The notes under the pieces are model-generated. The model saw only the letters and a program-made list of their open reading frames with translations. It did not search any database and was not told the DNA's origin. This document shows positions 1 through 8,618 of a stretch of DNA of 50,239 nt, piece after piece. The position numbers and the translations under genes were made by a program. Source of the stretch: Roseburia sp. (lineage in GTDB: Bacteria; Bacillota; Clostridia; Lachnospirales; Lachnospiraceae); contig JAMPFC010000009.1 in assembly GCA_023664685.1 (NCBI GenBank), positions 1-50,239 of the forward strand. Reading direction: 5' to 3'. Position 1 is the first letter of the stretch. The number at the start of each line of letters is the position of its first letter.

Positions 1-50
1 CTAGCCCTTAGGAGGGGCTTGTTATATCCATTTAACTATGAGAGCATATA

Positions 51-76
51 ATAAGGGTAGTAAAAACTACCCTTAT
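51..76 (-). terminator. hairpin downstream of metK
   Basis: Perfect 11-bp inverted repeat: ATAAGGGTAGT at 51-61 and ACTACCCTTAT at 66-76, with an AAAA loop, 37 bp past the metK stop. The minus strand has no clean T-tract after it, so it is a weak or RNA-stabilising terminator at best. Confidence 0.5.
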
Positions 77-112
77 ATTCTAATGAAAAATGCCCGGTAA
101 GTCAATCCTAAA

Positions 113-1291
113 TTACAGATATTTTTTCAGGGCATCTGCCTTGTCTGTTTTCTCCCACGGGAGATCAAGGTCGCTTCGGCCAAAATGTCCATAGGCTGCT
201 GTGCCTTTGTAAATTGGTCTGCGAAGATCGAGCATCTGGATGATTCCGGCGGGACGCAGGTCAAAATTCTCACGGATGATGTCGACCAGTTTTTCGTCGG
301 ACAGCTTGCCAGTGCCGAAAGTATCAATGCGGATGGATGTAGGAGATGCTACACCGATCGCATAGGAGAGCTGGATCTCTGCCTTGTCGCAGAGGCCGGC
401 GGCCACGAGATTTTTCGCTACGTAGCGTGCTGCATAAGCGGCGGAGCGGTCTACTTTTGTCGGGTCTTTTCCGGAAAATGCGCCACCGCCGTGACGCGCC
501 CATCCGCCATATGTATCGACAATGATCTTACGCCCGGTAAGACCGCTGTCTCCGTTTGGCCCGCCGATGACGAAACGTCCGGTCGGGTTAATATATATTT
601 TTGTATCCTCGTCAATGAGTTCAGCGGGAAGAATCGGAGTAATCACATGTTTTTTAATATCCTCCTGTATTTGTTCCCATGTAATATCTTCACTGTGCTG
701 ACTGGAAATAACGACAGCATCGAGCCGGACAGGCGCTCCGGACGCATCATATTCTACCGTCACCTGTGATTTTCCGTCCGGGCGAAGATATGGTAATGTA
801 CCGTCTTTTCGCACAGCGGTCAACTGGCGGGTGAGACGGTGGGCGAGATAGATCGGATATGGCATATATTCGTCGGTCTCATTTGTTGCATAGCCAAACA
901 TCATACCCTGATCTCCGGCACCGATCGCATCCAGTTCGGTGTCCGTAAGTTTTGCCTCCAATGCTTGGTCGACTCCGCGGGCAATGTCAGCGGATTGTTT
1001 GTCAAGTGTGATCATTACGCCGCAAGTGGAAGCGTCAAATCCTTTTGCGGAATCATCGTATCCGATCTTTGTGATCGTATCCCGGATGATGTTCTGGAAG
1101 TCCACCTGCGCAGAGGTGGTGATTTCACCCATTACGAGTACAAGCCCGGTAGTGATGGCTGTCTCGCAGGCAACACGGCTCATCGGATCCTGTTCCAATA
1201 AAGCATCCAGAATAGCATCGGAAATTTGGTCACAAATCTTATCCGGATGTCCCTCTGTAACAGATTCAGAGGTAAAAAGTATTTTACTCAT
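113..1291 (-). CDS. metK: S-adenosylmethionine synthase
   Basis: Makes S-adenosylmethionine from methionine and ATP in the cytoplasm, supplying the cell's methyl donor. The 392 residues are the usual full length for MetK. The N-terminus has the family signature [20 protein letters not shown], which contributes the ATP-binding His. The middle has the hexapeptide GAGDQG, and the C-terminal half has the phosphate-loop region [19 protein letters not shown]. The start ATG at 1289-1291 lies behind GAGGAGG with good spacing. The gene is monocistronic, with its own promoter about 90 bp upstream. The leader is short and I see no S-box. Identification is secure. Confidence 0.98.
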   Translation of the reverse strand: MSKILFTSESVTEGHPDKICDQISDAILDALLEQDPMSRVACETAITTGLVLVMGEITTSAQVDFQNIIRDTITKIGYDDSAKGFDASTCGVMITLDKQSADIARGVDQALEAKLTDTELDAIGAGDQGMMFGYATNETDEYMPYPIYLAHRLTRQLTAVRKDGTLPYLRPDGKSQVTVEYDASGAPVRLDAVVISSQHSEDITWEQIQEDIKKHVITPILPAELIDEDTKIYINPTGRFVIGGPNGDSGLTGRKIIVDTYGGWARHGGGAFSGKDPTKVDRSAAYAARYVAKNLVAAGLCDKAEIQLSYAIGVASPTSIRIDTFGTGKLSDEKLVDIIRENFDLRPAGIIQMLDLRRPIYKGTAAYGHFGRSDLDLPWEKTDKADALKKYL

Positions 1292-1380
1292 TATTTGTCC
1301 TCCTCGTTATGATGAATTTATTCCTAACACGATAATACCGATTTGAACGCTGTTTCATCCCGCATCATCGTGCTATTTTT

Positions 1381-1409
1381 AGAATACACCCCCACACGCG
1401 ATTCGTCAA
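1381..1409 (-). promoter_or_regulatory. metK promoter
   Basis: On the minus strand TTGACG (1404-1409) and TATTCT (1381-1386) are separated by 17 bp, pointing at metK. The transcribed leader contains a CACGAT/ATCGTG stem with about 35 nt between the arms (roughly 1320-1375). Confidence 0.7.
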
Positions 1410-1453
1410 GAAATTGAAATATTAAAAATTTAGAAAAATGACAATGTCCTCCT

Positions 1454-2479
1454 TTAAAGCATATCTGCAATCTTATAGATCAGTTTTTCGGTCTTTTCCC
1501 AACCGAGGCACGGATCGGTGATGGATTTGCCATAAATATGTTCTCCGATCTGCTGGTTTCCATCTTCAATATAGCTTTCGATCATAAGGCCTTTGACGAG
1601 ATTTTTTATATCATTTGAAAAGTTGCGGCTCTCCAGAACTTCCTTTGCGATCCGGATCTGCTGGTTGTACTGTTTGGCGGAATTGTTGTGGTTGGTGTCG
1701 ATGATGACAGCCATATTTTCGAGGTTTCGCTCGCAGTAGATCTCATGAAGGAGGAGAAGGTCTTCATAATGATAATTCGGAAGACTTTTTCCGTGTTTGT
1801 TCACGCTTCCGCGCAGGATCGCGTGGGTATACGGATTTCCGCTTGTCTCCACCTCCTGCTGGCGGTAGATAAAATGATGCCCGCACTGTGCTGCCTCGAT
1901 GGAATTTAACATGACTGTCAGGTATCCGCTCGTCGGATTTTTCATGCCGCATGGAACCGAGATGCCGCTCGCAGTGAGCCGGTGCTGTTGGTTTTCCACC
2001 GAACGGGCGCCGATCGCTACGTAGGAAAGTACATCGGAGAGATATTCATAATTCTCAGGATAAAGCATTTCGTCCGCGCAGGTCATGCCGGTCTGCTCTA
2101 CGACAGCGATATGGGTTTTGCGGATCGAGTAAAGCCCTTCGAGCATATCCTCTTTCTTCTCAGGATTTGGCTGGCTTGCCATTCCTTTGTAGCCCTTCCC
2201 GGTCGTCCGAGGTTTGTTCGTGTAGACTCTCGGGACGATGAAAATTTTGTCCTTTACTTTCTCTTGGATTTTGGTCAGGCGCAGGGTATAATCGATCAGT
2301 GCGTCTTCACTGTCGGCAGAGCAGGGGCCGATGATCAGCGCAAATAAATCACTCTTGCCCGACAGGATTTCTTTCAGGGTGCGATCCTTTTCTTCTTTGA
2401 TCTGGGTGACCTTTTCTGAAATAGGAAACAGTTTTTTGACCTCTGCAGGATTTGGCAGATTTCTGAGTACTTTCATCAT
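1454..2479 (-). CDS. 3-deoxy-7-phosphoheptulonate (DAHP) synthase, class I AroF/G type
   Basis: Catalyses the first step of the shikimate pathway, joining phosphoenolpyruvate and erythrose 4-phosphate. The 341 residues match the class I, AroF/AroG-like branch (about 340-350). Visible family signatures are LIIGPCSADSEDALIDYT near residue 50, the KPRTTGKGYKGM substrate loop near 95, and GARSVENQQHR near 150. Which aromatic amino acid inhibits it cannot be read from sequence. The start ATG at 2477-2479 is followed directly by a second ATG; AAGGAGTG eight bases upstream favours the first. The gene stands alone behind a strong promoter and a terminator-like leader, which suggests control by transcription attenuation. 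Confidence 0.95.
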   Translation of the reverse strand: MMKVLRNLPNPAEVKKLFPISEKVTQIKEEKDRTLKEILSGKSDLFALIIGPCSADSEDALIDYTLRLTKIQEKVKDKIFIVPRVYTNKPRTTGKGYKGMASQPNPEKKEDMLEGLYSIRKTHIAVVEQTGMTCADEMLYPENYEYLSDVLSYVAIGARSVENQQHRLTASGISVPCGMKNPTSGYLTVMLNSIEAAQCGHHFIYRQQEVETSGNPYTHAILRGSVNKHGKSLPNYHYEDLLLLHEIYCERNLENMAVIIDTNHNNSAKQYNQQIRIAKEVLESRNFSNDIKNLVKGLMIESYIEDGNQQIGEHIYGKSITDPCLGWEKTEKLIYKIADML

Positions 2480-2526
2480 GTATATTCACTCCTTATTTTT
2501 GCATTTATGACCAAGCTGAGTAAAAA

Positions 2527-2608
2527 TAAAAAACCCGCCCTTACTGCTGCATGGTATCATATCAGCCTCAAAAGGACGGTTTTACAGCCTTTGAATACTC
2601 GTTCAAAG
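2527..2608 (-). promoter_or_regulatory. attenuator-like leader of the DAHP synthase gene
   Basis: The minus-strand transcript should begin with a 7-bp hairpin (CTTTGAA/TTCAAAG, 2589-2595 with 2602-2608). A second stem follows: CCGTCCTT pairs with AAGGGCGG (2572-2579 with 2535-2542, one G-U pair), then a run of T. This is an intrinsic terminator inside the 5' leader, about 50 nt before the start codon. The loop of about 29 nt could hold an alternative fold. It is not a T-box: the AGGGTGGNACCGCG motif and the length are missing. Confidence 0.65.
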
Positions 2609-2610
2609 CC

Positions 2611-2639
2611 ATTCTAGCACCCGAAAAGGGGGATGTCAA
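2611..2639 (-). promoter_or_regulatory. DAHP synthase promoter
   Basis: On the minus strand a perfect -35 TTGACA (2634-2639) and -10 TAGAAT (2611-2616) are 17 bp apart. The expected start point falls at the first leader hairpin. Confidence 0.85.
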
Positions 2640-2741
2640 GATATTTTCGCTAAGCCCTCAAAAAAAGATAGGAATCATTTTTAACTTGTGTTAAACTATA
2701 AGTATCCTTTAAACAATGCAAAGTCAAAATGGGGGAGTGCC

Positions 2742-4238
2742 GTGGAGAAAAACAGTATGTGGTCAGGGGCGGGGAAGAGCCGGAATATGTTCATTATTAT
2801 TGCGGTCGTGCCGTTGCTTGCACTTATTTTTATGGTGATACTTTTTGTATATGGAGAACTTCAGGGGATTCGTTCGACCTATCACATTGAGGAGGGGGAT
2901 ATCGATTCTCCGTACAGTATTTTTGACAAGGTTCTGCTTTTAAATTCTTATACCCGGTATGATTTTCTGGAGCTGCAGGATAAGGTGGAGAATGAACCGG
3001 AGGTTTTTCTGCAGCGTGAATATCTGGAGGCAGAAAATGAAAATCTTCGGGAGAAGTATTCTTTTCTGGCTGTGACCGTCAATGATGAGATTACGTATTT
3101 TGGGGAGCCGGATCGTCTTGAGCAGATTCGGGAGGGGGTTTTGATGGAGGGCGACAGCATTTCGGAGGAAAATGCGCATTATTACGCAAAGGGAAAAACC
3201 CGCTATCTTTTTAAAAAGCTTTCCATTGCGTTTCCGGATGGGCGGAGTGGGAGTGTGTGCATCGTTACGGATCTGGATGTGAACCTGCCGCATATAACAA
3301 TTTTTACCATTGGGCTTGTTGTCATGGTAATTGTTATTTCAGTACTTGTAATTATCGCAATAATCGGTTATGCTTATTATAATATTGTAATACCGATCCG
3401 GAATCTGCAGATGGCGGTGATCCATATCAGCGAGGGCGATATGGATTATGAGATAAAAGCGCAGGGGGAAAACGAATTTACGGAACTTTATGAAGAGCTT
3501 GACAGCATGAGGCTTACGTTAAAGGAGACGATTGGCGAGAGGGATCAGGCGGATGCTCTGACAAAGGAAGTGGTAGGAAATATTTCCCATGACTTGAAAA
3601 CACCTCTGACGGCGATCAAGGGGTATGCAGAAGGGATTCTGGATGGTGTGGCGGCGACGCCGGAACGGATCGAAAAATACGTCAGGACGATACATGCCAA
3701 GTCGATCGATATGGCGGGGTTAGTGGATGAACTTTCGTATTTTACCAAAATTTACCAAAGAGAAGAAACGTTTACATTTTCCGAAGTAAATGTAGTCCGT
3801 TATTTCGGGGAATGTGTAAGCGATATGGCTCTTGATCTGGAGACGAGGGAGATCCAGTTATTGTATCAGTGCTATGTAAATGAAGTTACCAAAGTGACAT
3901 TAGATGCCGATAAAATAAAAAGAGTCATAGCAAATATCATAGGGAATGCGGTAAAGTATATTGACCACCGGCACGGAATTATTCTCATCAGTATCTCAGA
4001 GAGCGAAAAAGAGATCACTGTGATGATCCGTGATAATGGAAAAGGGATTGAAAAGGATGAACTTCCGTTTATCTTTGACCGGTTTTACCGCACCGACAGT
4101 TCCAGAAACTCGAAAACAGGGGGAAGCGGATTGGGGCTTGCCATTGCAAGGAAGATCATGGATGAACATGATGGAAAAATATGGGCAGAGAGTGAAGTGG
4201 ATCAGGGTACAGCGATATACTTCTCGCTCCCCAAATAA
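2742..4238 (+). CDS. sensor histidine kinase (HAMP, HisKA, HATPase)
   Basis: Membrane sensor kinase of a two-component system; the signal is unknown. I place the start at GTG 2742 because GGGGGAG lies just upstream; an in-frame GTG at 2688 lacks a ribosome binding site. From that start it has 498 residues. One membrane segment is near residues 16-38 and a second near 188-215, bracketing an extracytoplasmic sensor of about 150 residues. A HAMP linker follows (IPIRNLQMAVIHISEGDMDY). The H-box NISHDLKTPLTA puts the phosphorylated His near 283. The N-box NIIGNAVKY, G1 DNGKGIEKDE and G2 GGSGLGLAI complete the ATPase. The response regulator follows 29 bp downstream, so the two are co-transcribed partners. 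Confidence 0.93.
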   Translation: MEKNSMWSGAGKSRNMFIIIAVVPLLALIFMVILFVYGELQGIRSTYHIEEGDIDSPYSIFDKVLLLNSYTRYDFLELQDKVENEPEVFLQREYLEAENENLREKYSFLAVTVNDEITYFGEPDRLEQIREGVLMEGDSISEENAHYYAKGKTRYLFKKLSIAFPDGRSGSVCIVTDLDVNLPHITIFTIGLVVMVIVISVLVIIAIIGYAYYNIVIPIRNLQMAVIHISEGDMDYEIKAQGENEFTELYEELDSMRLTLKETIGERDQADALTKEVVGNISHDLKTPLTAIKGYAEGILDGVAATPERIEKYVRTIHAKSIDMAGLVDELSYFTKIYQREETFTFSEVNVVRYFGECVSDMALDLETREIQLLYQCYVNEVTKVTLDADKIKRVIANIIGNAVKYIDHRHGIILISISESEKEITVMIRDNGKGIEKDELPFIFDRFYRTDSSRNSKTGGSGLGLAIARKIMDEHDGKIWAESEVDQGTAIYFSLPK

Positions 4239-4267
4239 AGCAGGGACAGGTGAAAAGGGAGGTATAT

Positions 4268-4975
4268 ATGAGCAGGGTACTTATTGTGGAGGATGAACTG
4301 CCGATCGCAGAACTGGAGAGGGACTATCTTGAACTCAGCGGGTTTGAAGTTGTGATCGAGGCAGACGGAACGCAGGGTCTTGAGCAGGCACTGAAAGGGA
4401 CATTTGATCTGGTCATACTGGATCTTATGCTTCCGGGCATTGATGGATTTGAGATCTGCCGCCGGATACGCAGGGTGACGGAGATTCCGGTCATTATGGT
4501 TTCAGCAAAAAAGGAAGATATTGATAAAATCCGCGGACTTGGCTTGGGGGCAAATGATTATATGACAAAACCATTTAGTCCCAGTGAACTTGTGGCGCGG
4601 GTAAAGGCACATCTCGAGAGGTATAATAAACTCGCAGGAATTGCCGTGAAACAGGAAAATGAAGTGATCACGACAGGCGGTATCAAGATCGACCGGACAG
4701 CCAGACGTGTCTATGTGGATGGGGTTGAGAAATCGCTGACGACCAAAGAGTTTGATCTGCTGTTCTTTTTGGCAAAAAATCCCAATCGGGTATTTTCAAA
4801 AGAAGAGCTTTTGCAGGCGGTGTGGGAGCTGAGTCCGGTCGGGGCGGATATTGCAACCGTTACGGTGCATATCAAAAAAATCCGCGAAAAGATCGAAGCA
4901 GATACCCAGAACCCGAAGTATATTGAGACGGTGTGGGCAGTCGGATATCGTTTCATCGTAAAAGAAGAGGAATGA
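4268..4975 (+). CDS. OmpR/PhoB-family response regulator
   Basis: DNA-binding partner of the kinase just upstream. It has 235 residues from ATG 4268, which follows GGGAGG at 5-base spacing; a GTG at 4250 in the same frame is less likely. The receiver domain (residues 1-120) carries the acidic pair in IVEDE, the phosphoacceptor Asp52 in VILDLMLPG and the conserved Lys101 in MTKPF. The C-terminal winged helix (about 135-232) contains LTTKEFDLLFFLAKNPNRVFSKEELL and a recognition helix in VTVHIKKIREKIE. The target genes are not shown by sequence. Confidence 0.95.
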   Translation: MSRVLIVEDELPIAELERDYLELSGFEVVIEADGTQGLEQALKGTFDLVILDLMLPGIDGFEICRRIRRVTEIPVIMVSAKKEDIDKIRGLGLGANDYMTKPFSPSELVARVKAHLERYNKLAGIAVKQENEVITTGGIKIDRTARRVYVDGVEKSLTTKEFDLLFFLAKNPNRVFSKEELLQAVWELSPVGADIATVTVHIKKIREKIEADTQNPKYIETVWAVGYRFIVKEEE

Positions 4976-5055
4976 CTTACTTTGTGTAATATTGTATCCG
5001 CCTTTTGACAATACTAAGCTTTGTCTACTAATGGTATTGTGAAAGGGGAAAACAT

Positions 5056-6066
5056 ATGAGTTACGACAGAAAATGGAAAAATTTACTTATCATTCTTGGA
5101 ACTGCCGGAGTAGTATATTTGAGTTTTTATTATCTGCTTCCTCTGGTGGTTCCTTTTGTATTTGCTTTTGTATTTGCAAAGATGATTAAGCCGGTCGTTG
5201 GCAGACTACATAAAGTCAGCCGCATCAATGAAAAAGTCTGCAGTGTCATTCTCGTGGTAGTGTTTTTGGGGGCAATCGGCTGTTTTCTGTTCTACATCGG
5301 ATATCTGTGCATCGGGCAGATCACCGATATACTGAGGAACGCCCCCGCCTATATGGGAAGCTGTGCGAGGCTGTGCCAGCGGGCATGTACGGGTGTGGAT
5401 AATCTGCTTGGGCTGCGTGCCGGGGATACGTTTCTCTGGGTGGAGGGGTGCGTCACGGATATGGACAGCCGGATCTCGCAGGTGTATATTCCGAAAATAA
5501 CGGGATATATTCCGGGGATGCTCGTGGCTCTGGGGGAGTGGGGAGCAGGCTTTGTCGTCTTTATCATGTCGACCCTTTTGATCTCTTTTGACGGAGAGAG
5601 CAGCCGGCGTTACCGGAGCCTCATGCCATATATCAATCAGCTTAAAGTGACCGGATTTGCTTACATGAAAGCGCAGGGGATCATCATATTTATCGTGGCA
5701 GCAGTGAGTGTGGCCGGATTGTTCATCATGGGAAATCCCTATGCGATCCTGCTTGGCATCCTGATCGGAGTGATCGATGCATTTCCTGTGCTTGGCAGCG
5801 GCAGTATATTTGTACCGTGGGCGGTGGTCGAACTTGTCCGGCGGGATTTTTACCATGCGGCAGTCCTTCTGACACTTTACGTCATCACCATGCTGATCCG
5901 GGAGATACTGGAACCCCGCCTGATGGGAAAAGAGATGGGATTAAAACCGCTTTATGTGCTGATTTCCGTATATGTCGGGATCAAACTGTTTGGTCTCGGC
6001 GGGATCATTTTAGGGCCGATCGGACTTACGATCCTGAAAACAGTCAGCCAGTCAGCACGTCTTTAG
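5056..6066 (+). CDS. YtvI-like AI-2E family transporter
   Basis: Polytopic membrane protein of 336 residues in the AI-2E transporter/permease family, closest in character to the sporulation membrane protein YtvI. Hydrophobic segments are visible near residues 12-45, 62-90, 155-180, 205-245, 250-275 and 295-325. The C-terminal part has family-typical patterns such as LLGILIGVIDAFPVLGSG and GLKPLYVLISVYVG. The substrate is unknown. The start ATG 5056 follows GAAAGGGG. The next gene encodes a CotS-like protein, which supports a sporulation link, but the sequence does not prove it. Confidence 0.85.
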   Translation: MSYDRKWKNLLIILGTAGVVYLSFYYLLPLVVPFVFAFVFAKMIKPVVGRLHKVSRINEKVCSVILVVVFLGAIGCFLFYIGYLCIGQITDILRNAPAYMGSCARLCQRACTGVDNLLGLRAGDTFLWVEGCVTDMDSRISQVYIPKITGYIPGMLVALGEWGAGFVVFIMSTLLISFDGESSRRYRSLMPYINQLKVTGFAYMKAQGIIIFIVAAVSVAGLFIMGNPYAILLGILIGVIDAFPVLGSGSIFVPWAVVELVRRDFYHAAVLLTLYVITMLIREILEPRLMGKEMGLKPLYVLISVYVGIKLFGLGGIILGPIGLTILKTVSQSARL

Positions 6067-6156
6067 CGCAGTTTTAGCTGTGATAAAGTGCGAAAAGACA
6101 GGCATAGTTTGTGGCTTTCCTTCATAGAATGGTAGAACATGAAGGAGGGGTATCAA

Positions 6157-7158
6157 GTGGAGGATAGACAGGATACAGCAATTACCAGATACGAACTGAC
6201 GGTACGGAAGAAGTACCGTTCCCGTGGCGGGTGGATGCTGGATACTAACATGGGTCCGAAACTGCTGAGGGAGTATGAAAATATCTGTAGTCATTTCGGG
6301 GTGGAAAATGAAATAAAAGCGTTTTTGGCCGGGAAAGGATTTTCTCGTGTGGACAGCGTCGTCCCGGATCGTGAGGGGAACTTTGTGGTGGAACTGGAAA
6401 CTGGAGAAAAGTATGTACTCTATCACTGGTTTTCCGGAGAGGAGTGTAATCTCAGATCTGAAAAATGCCTTGCGGCAGCAGGGGAAAATCTGGGCAAACT
6501 GCACGTTTGTCTCAGAGGCTTTGAATTGTCAGAAGGCGCAGAGCCGCAGAGCGGAAAGATGGGAACAGGGGAAGACCTTCTTCCGTTGTTTCAGAGGCAT
6601 AACCGGGAACTTAAGAGAGTAAATGGCTACATGAAAAATAAAAAGCGGAAAAGTGAATTTGAGATTTATGCCATAAATTGTTTTAATGATTATTACGAAA
6701 AAGCGTGTGAGGCGGCAAAGCTGCTTGAAGGCTGTGATTATTATGCGGAGAATGGGGCGGCAAAAAAAGAGATCAGCCACGGGGACTACAATTATCACAA
6801 TCTCATCCTGACGCCGCAGGGCATGGCGACGACCGGCTTCGACAAATCCGGATACGGGCTTCAACTTCTCGACCTGACTTATTTCATGCGAAAGACGCTA
6901 GAAAAGAATAACTGGAGTGAGCGCGCCGGAGATGCGGTGCTTTCTGGCTATGACCGGGAAAATACGCTGTCGCGCGAACAGATGGAATTTATCTATATCA
7001 TGTTGCTGTATCCGGAAAAATACTGGAAGCTTATGAACCATTATTACAATAAAAAGAAATCGTGGCTGTCGGCAAAAAGCCTTGAGAAATTGGAGGATGT
7101 ACGGAGTATGGAGAAAAACCGCGAAAAATTCCTTCGGGCGTTTGCTGCAAAATATTAG
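6157..7158 (+). CDS. CotS-like spore coat protein (kinase fold)
   Basis: CotS/YsxE-type member of the aminoglycoside-phosphotransferase/choline-kinase fold, 333 residues from GTG 6157. That start is preferred because AAGGAGGGG lies six bases upstream; the in-frame ATG 6139 would place the ribosome binding site inside the gene. The catalytic-loop motif appears as SHGDYNYHNLIL. The metal-binding segment reads FDKSGYGLQLLDLTYFMRK, as in CotS-type proteins, where the canonical DFD of true kinases is altered. It is therefore probably a structural or weakly active coat protein. Its position after a YtvI-like gene fits sporulation. Confidence 0.8.
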   Translation: MEDRQDTAITRYELTVRKKYRSRGGWMLDTNMGPKLLREYENICSHFGVENEIKAFLAGKGFSRVDSVVPDREGNFVVELETGEKYVLYHWFSGEECNLRSEKCLAAAGENLGKLHVCLRGFELSEGAEPQSGKMGTGEDLLPLFQRHNRELKRVNGYMKNKKRKSEFEIYAINCFNDYYEKACEAAKLLEGCDYYAENGAAKKEISHGDYNYHNLILTPQGMATTGFDKSGYGLQLLDLTYFMRKTLEKNNWSERAGDAVLSGYDRENTLSREQMEFIYIMLLYPEKYWKLMNHYYNKKKSWLSAKSLEKLEDVRSMEKNREKFLRAFAAKY

Positions 7159-7168
7159 TGAAAAAAAG

Positions 7169-7197
7169 TGGAAGTTTTACCCATATCGTGTTATACT
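7169..7197 (+). promoter_or_regulatory. candidate promoter of the PEGA lipoprotein gene
   Basis: A good -10 TATACT (7192-7197) is 17 bp from a weak -35 TGGAAG (7169-7174), about 80 bp before the start codon. Confidence 0.45.
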
Positions 7198-7277
7198 GTT
7201 AGCATAGTCGGGCTTTTGCGTCCGTCTGCGAATAAATCCTACCATCAGGTAAGAAAAAGGACAGGAGTAAAAACACT

Positions 7278-8582
7278 GTGAGAGACAAAATATATCGCCT
7301 GACCGCATTGGTTCTCAGCATGTGTCTGATGATATCCGGATGCGGGAAGTCTGTACGCCAGCCGGCGCCTTCCGAAAATCCGAATGCCTCTGTCACCTAT
7401 GAACCGGGACGGGATTTTGCCGGGGTGGTCAAAAAAGCGGATCATGCAAATAAAAACATTACATTTTATAATACATCATTTGAAAAAGAAGAAGTGTACG
7501 GGTACAGCGGGGGAACGGAGTTTTTGACAAAAAATGGAAAAGAAATCTCGTCAGAATCTCTTGAAGCGGGACAAGTTGTGGATGTTTTTTTGAACAAAGA
7601 TACAAAAAAAATCGCAAAGCTGCAGTTGTCCGGGGATATTCTCGAATATGAAAATGTAAAAGACCTGATCGTGGATGTGAATGAAAAGTATGTCCAGATC
7701 GGCGATGTAAAGTATCGTTATGGAAGCGGTTTTACTGCGTTTTCGGCGGGAGAGCCGTTAGATATACAGGAGATCACAAAGACCGATGAGATCACGTTCC
7801 GCGGAGTAAAAGGGAAGGCGTATTCGATCGTGGTCACGAAAGGCCACGGATATATCAAGCCAAAAAAATACAAGGACTTCATAGGCGGGACGATGACAGT
7901 CGGGGGAGTGATGATCGTTCCGGTCACGGATAACATGCTCGTGCCTGTGCCAGAAGGAACGTATGCAGTTTCGATGAAAAATGGGGATTTTGAGGGAAGC
8001 CGCGAGGTAAAGATTGAGCGGGACAAGCAGTTTGTGCTTGACATGTCGCATTTTAAGAGCATAGTGGCAAATACCGGACAGGTGGTCTTTGACATCGAAC
8101 CTGTGGGGGCAGAGCTTTATGTAAATGGCACGCTTACGGACTACTCAAAGCCGGTGTCCATCAAATACGGAAAACATTCTGTCCGGGTTGTTCTGGATGG
8201 ATATGCCACTTACGCCGGTGTTATCGACGTCCAGTCGGCGAACCCGACCGTCCGCATCAGCCTTGCCGATGAGGAAGCGGAGGTAGCAGATGACGATGGG
8301 ACAAGCGTCTCGGCGGACGAGTCAGACGGGAACAGTCAGGTGTCTGAGCGGTATGACAATCTCCACAAGATCACAGTCAGCACTCCGGCGGGCGCAAGCG
8401 TGTATATGGATGGAACTTATAAAGGAACAGCACCCTGCAGTTTTACAAAAAAGATCGGCACGGTTACGATCACGTTGTCAAAGCAGGGATTTACAACGAA
8501 AAGCTATACTGTTACGACGATCGATGACAGCCAAGATGTCCAGTGGAGTTTTCCGGATCTGGTGAGTTCAGCGGTCGGGTGA
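7278..8582 (+). CDS. PEGA-domain lipoprotein
   Basis: Predicted surface lipoprotein of 434 residues. The N-terminus has a charged start, a hydrophobic stretch and the lipobox MISGC, so Cys22 should be lipidated. Two PEGA domains are visible at the C-terminus. One is near residues 262-330 (PVGAELYVNGTL, YGKHSVRVVLDGYATY). The second is near 358-430 (PAGASVYMDGTYKGTAP, GTVTITLSKQGF). The acidic linker between them, rich in Glu, Asp and Ser, looks disordered. The first 250 residues are beta-rich without a family I can name. PEGA domains are common in bacterial envelope proteins; no enzyme motif is seen. The GTG start has AGGAG ten bases upstream. Confidence 0.82.
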   Translation: MRDKIYRLTALVLSMCLMISGCGKSVRQPAPSENPNASVTYEPGRDFAGVVKKADHANKNITFYNTSFEKEEVYGYSGGTEFLTKNGKEISSESLEAGQVVDVFLNKDTKKIAKLQLSGDILEYENVKDLIVDVNEKYVQIGDVKYRYGSGFTAFSAGEPLDIQEITKTDEITFRGVKGKAYSIVVTKGHGYIKPKKYKDFIGGTMTVGGVMIVPVTDNMLVPVPEGTYAVSMKNGDFEGSREVKIERDKQFVLDMSHFKSIVANTGQVVFDIEPVGAELYVNGTLTDYSKPVSIKYGKHSVRVVLDGYATYAGVIDVQSANPTVRISLADEEAEVADDDGTSVSADESDGNSQVSERYDNLHKITVSTPAGASVYMDGTYKGTAPCSFTKKIGTVTITLSKQGFTTKSYTVTTIDDSQDVQWSFPDLVSSAVG

Positions 8583-8618
8583 CGATCATTTATAAAAATT
8601 TAAAGGAGGAATTTTCAT

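Noticed and set aside
1292-1453. SAM riboswitch upstream of metK
   Set aside because: The leader from the predicted start is only about 80 nt and lacks the S-box core; only a simple stem is visible.
2484-2565. Phe-rich leader peptide in the DAHP synthase leader
   Set aside because: A frame from an ATG in the terminator loop reads FFIF, but those codons are the terminator T-run itself, so the peptide cannot precede termination.
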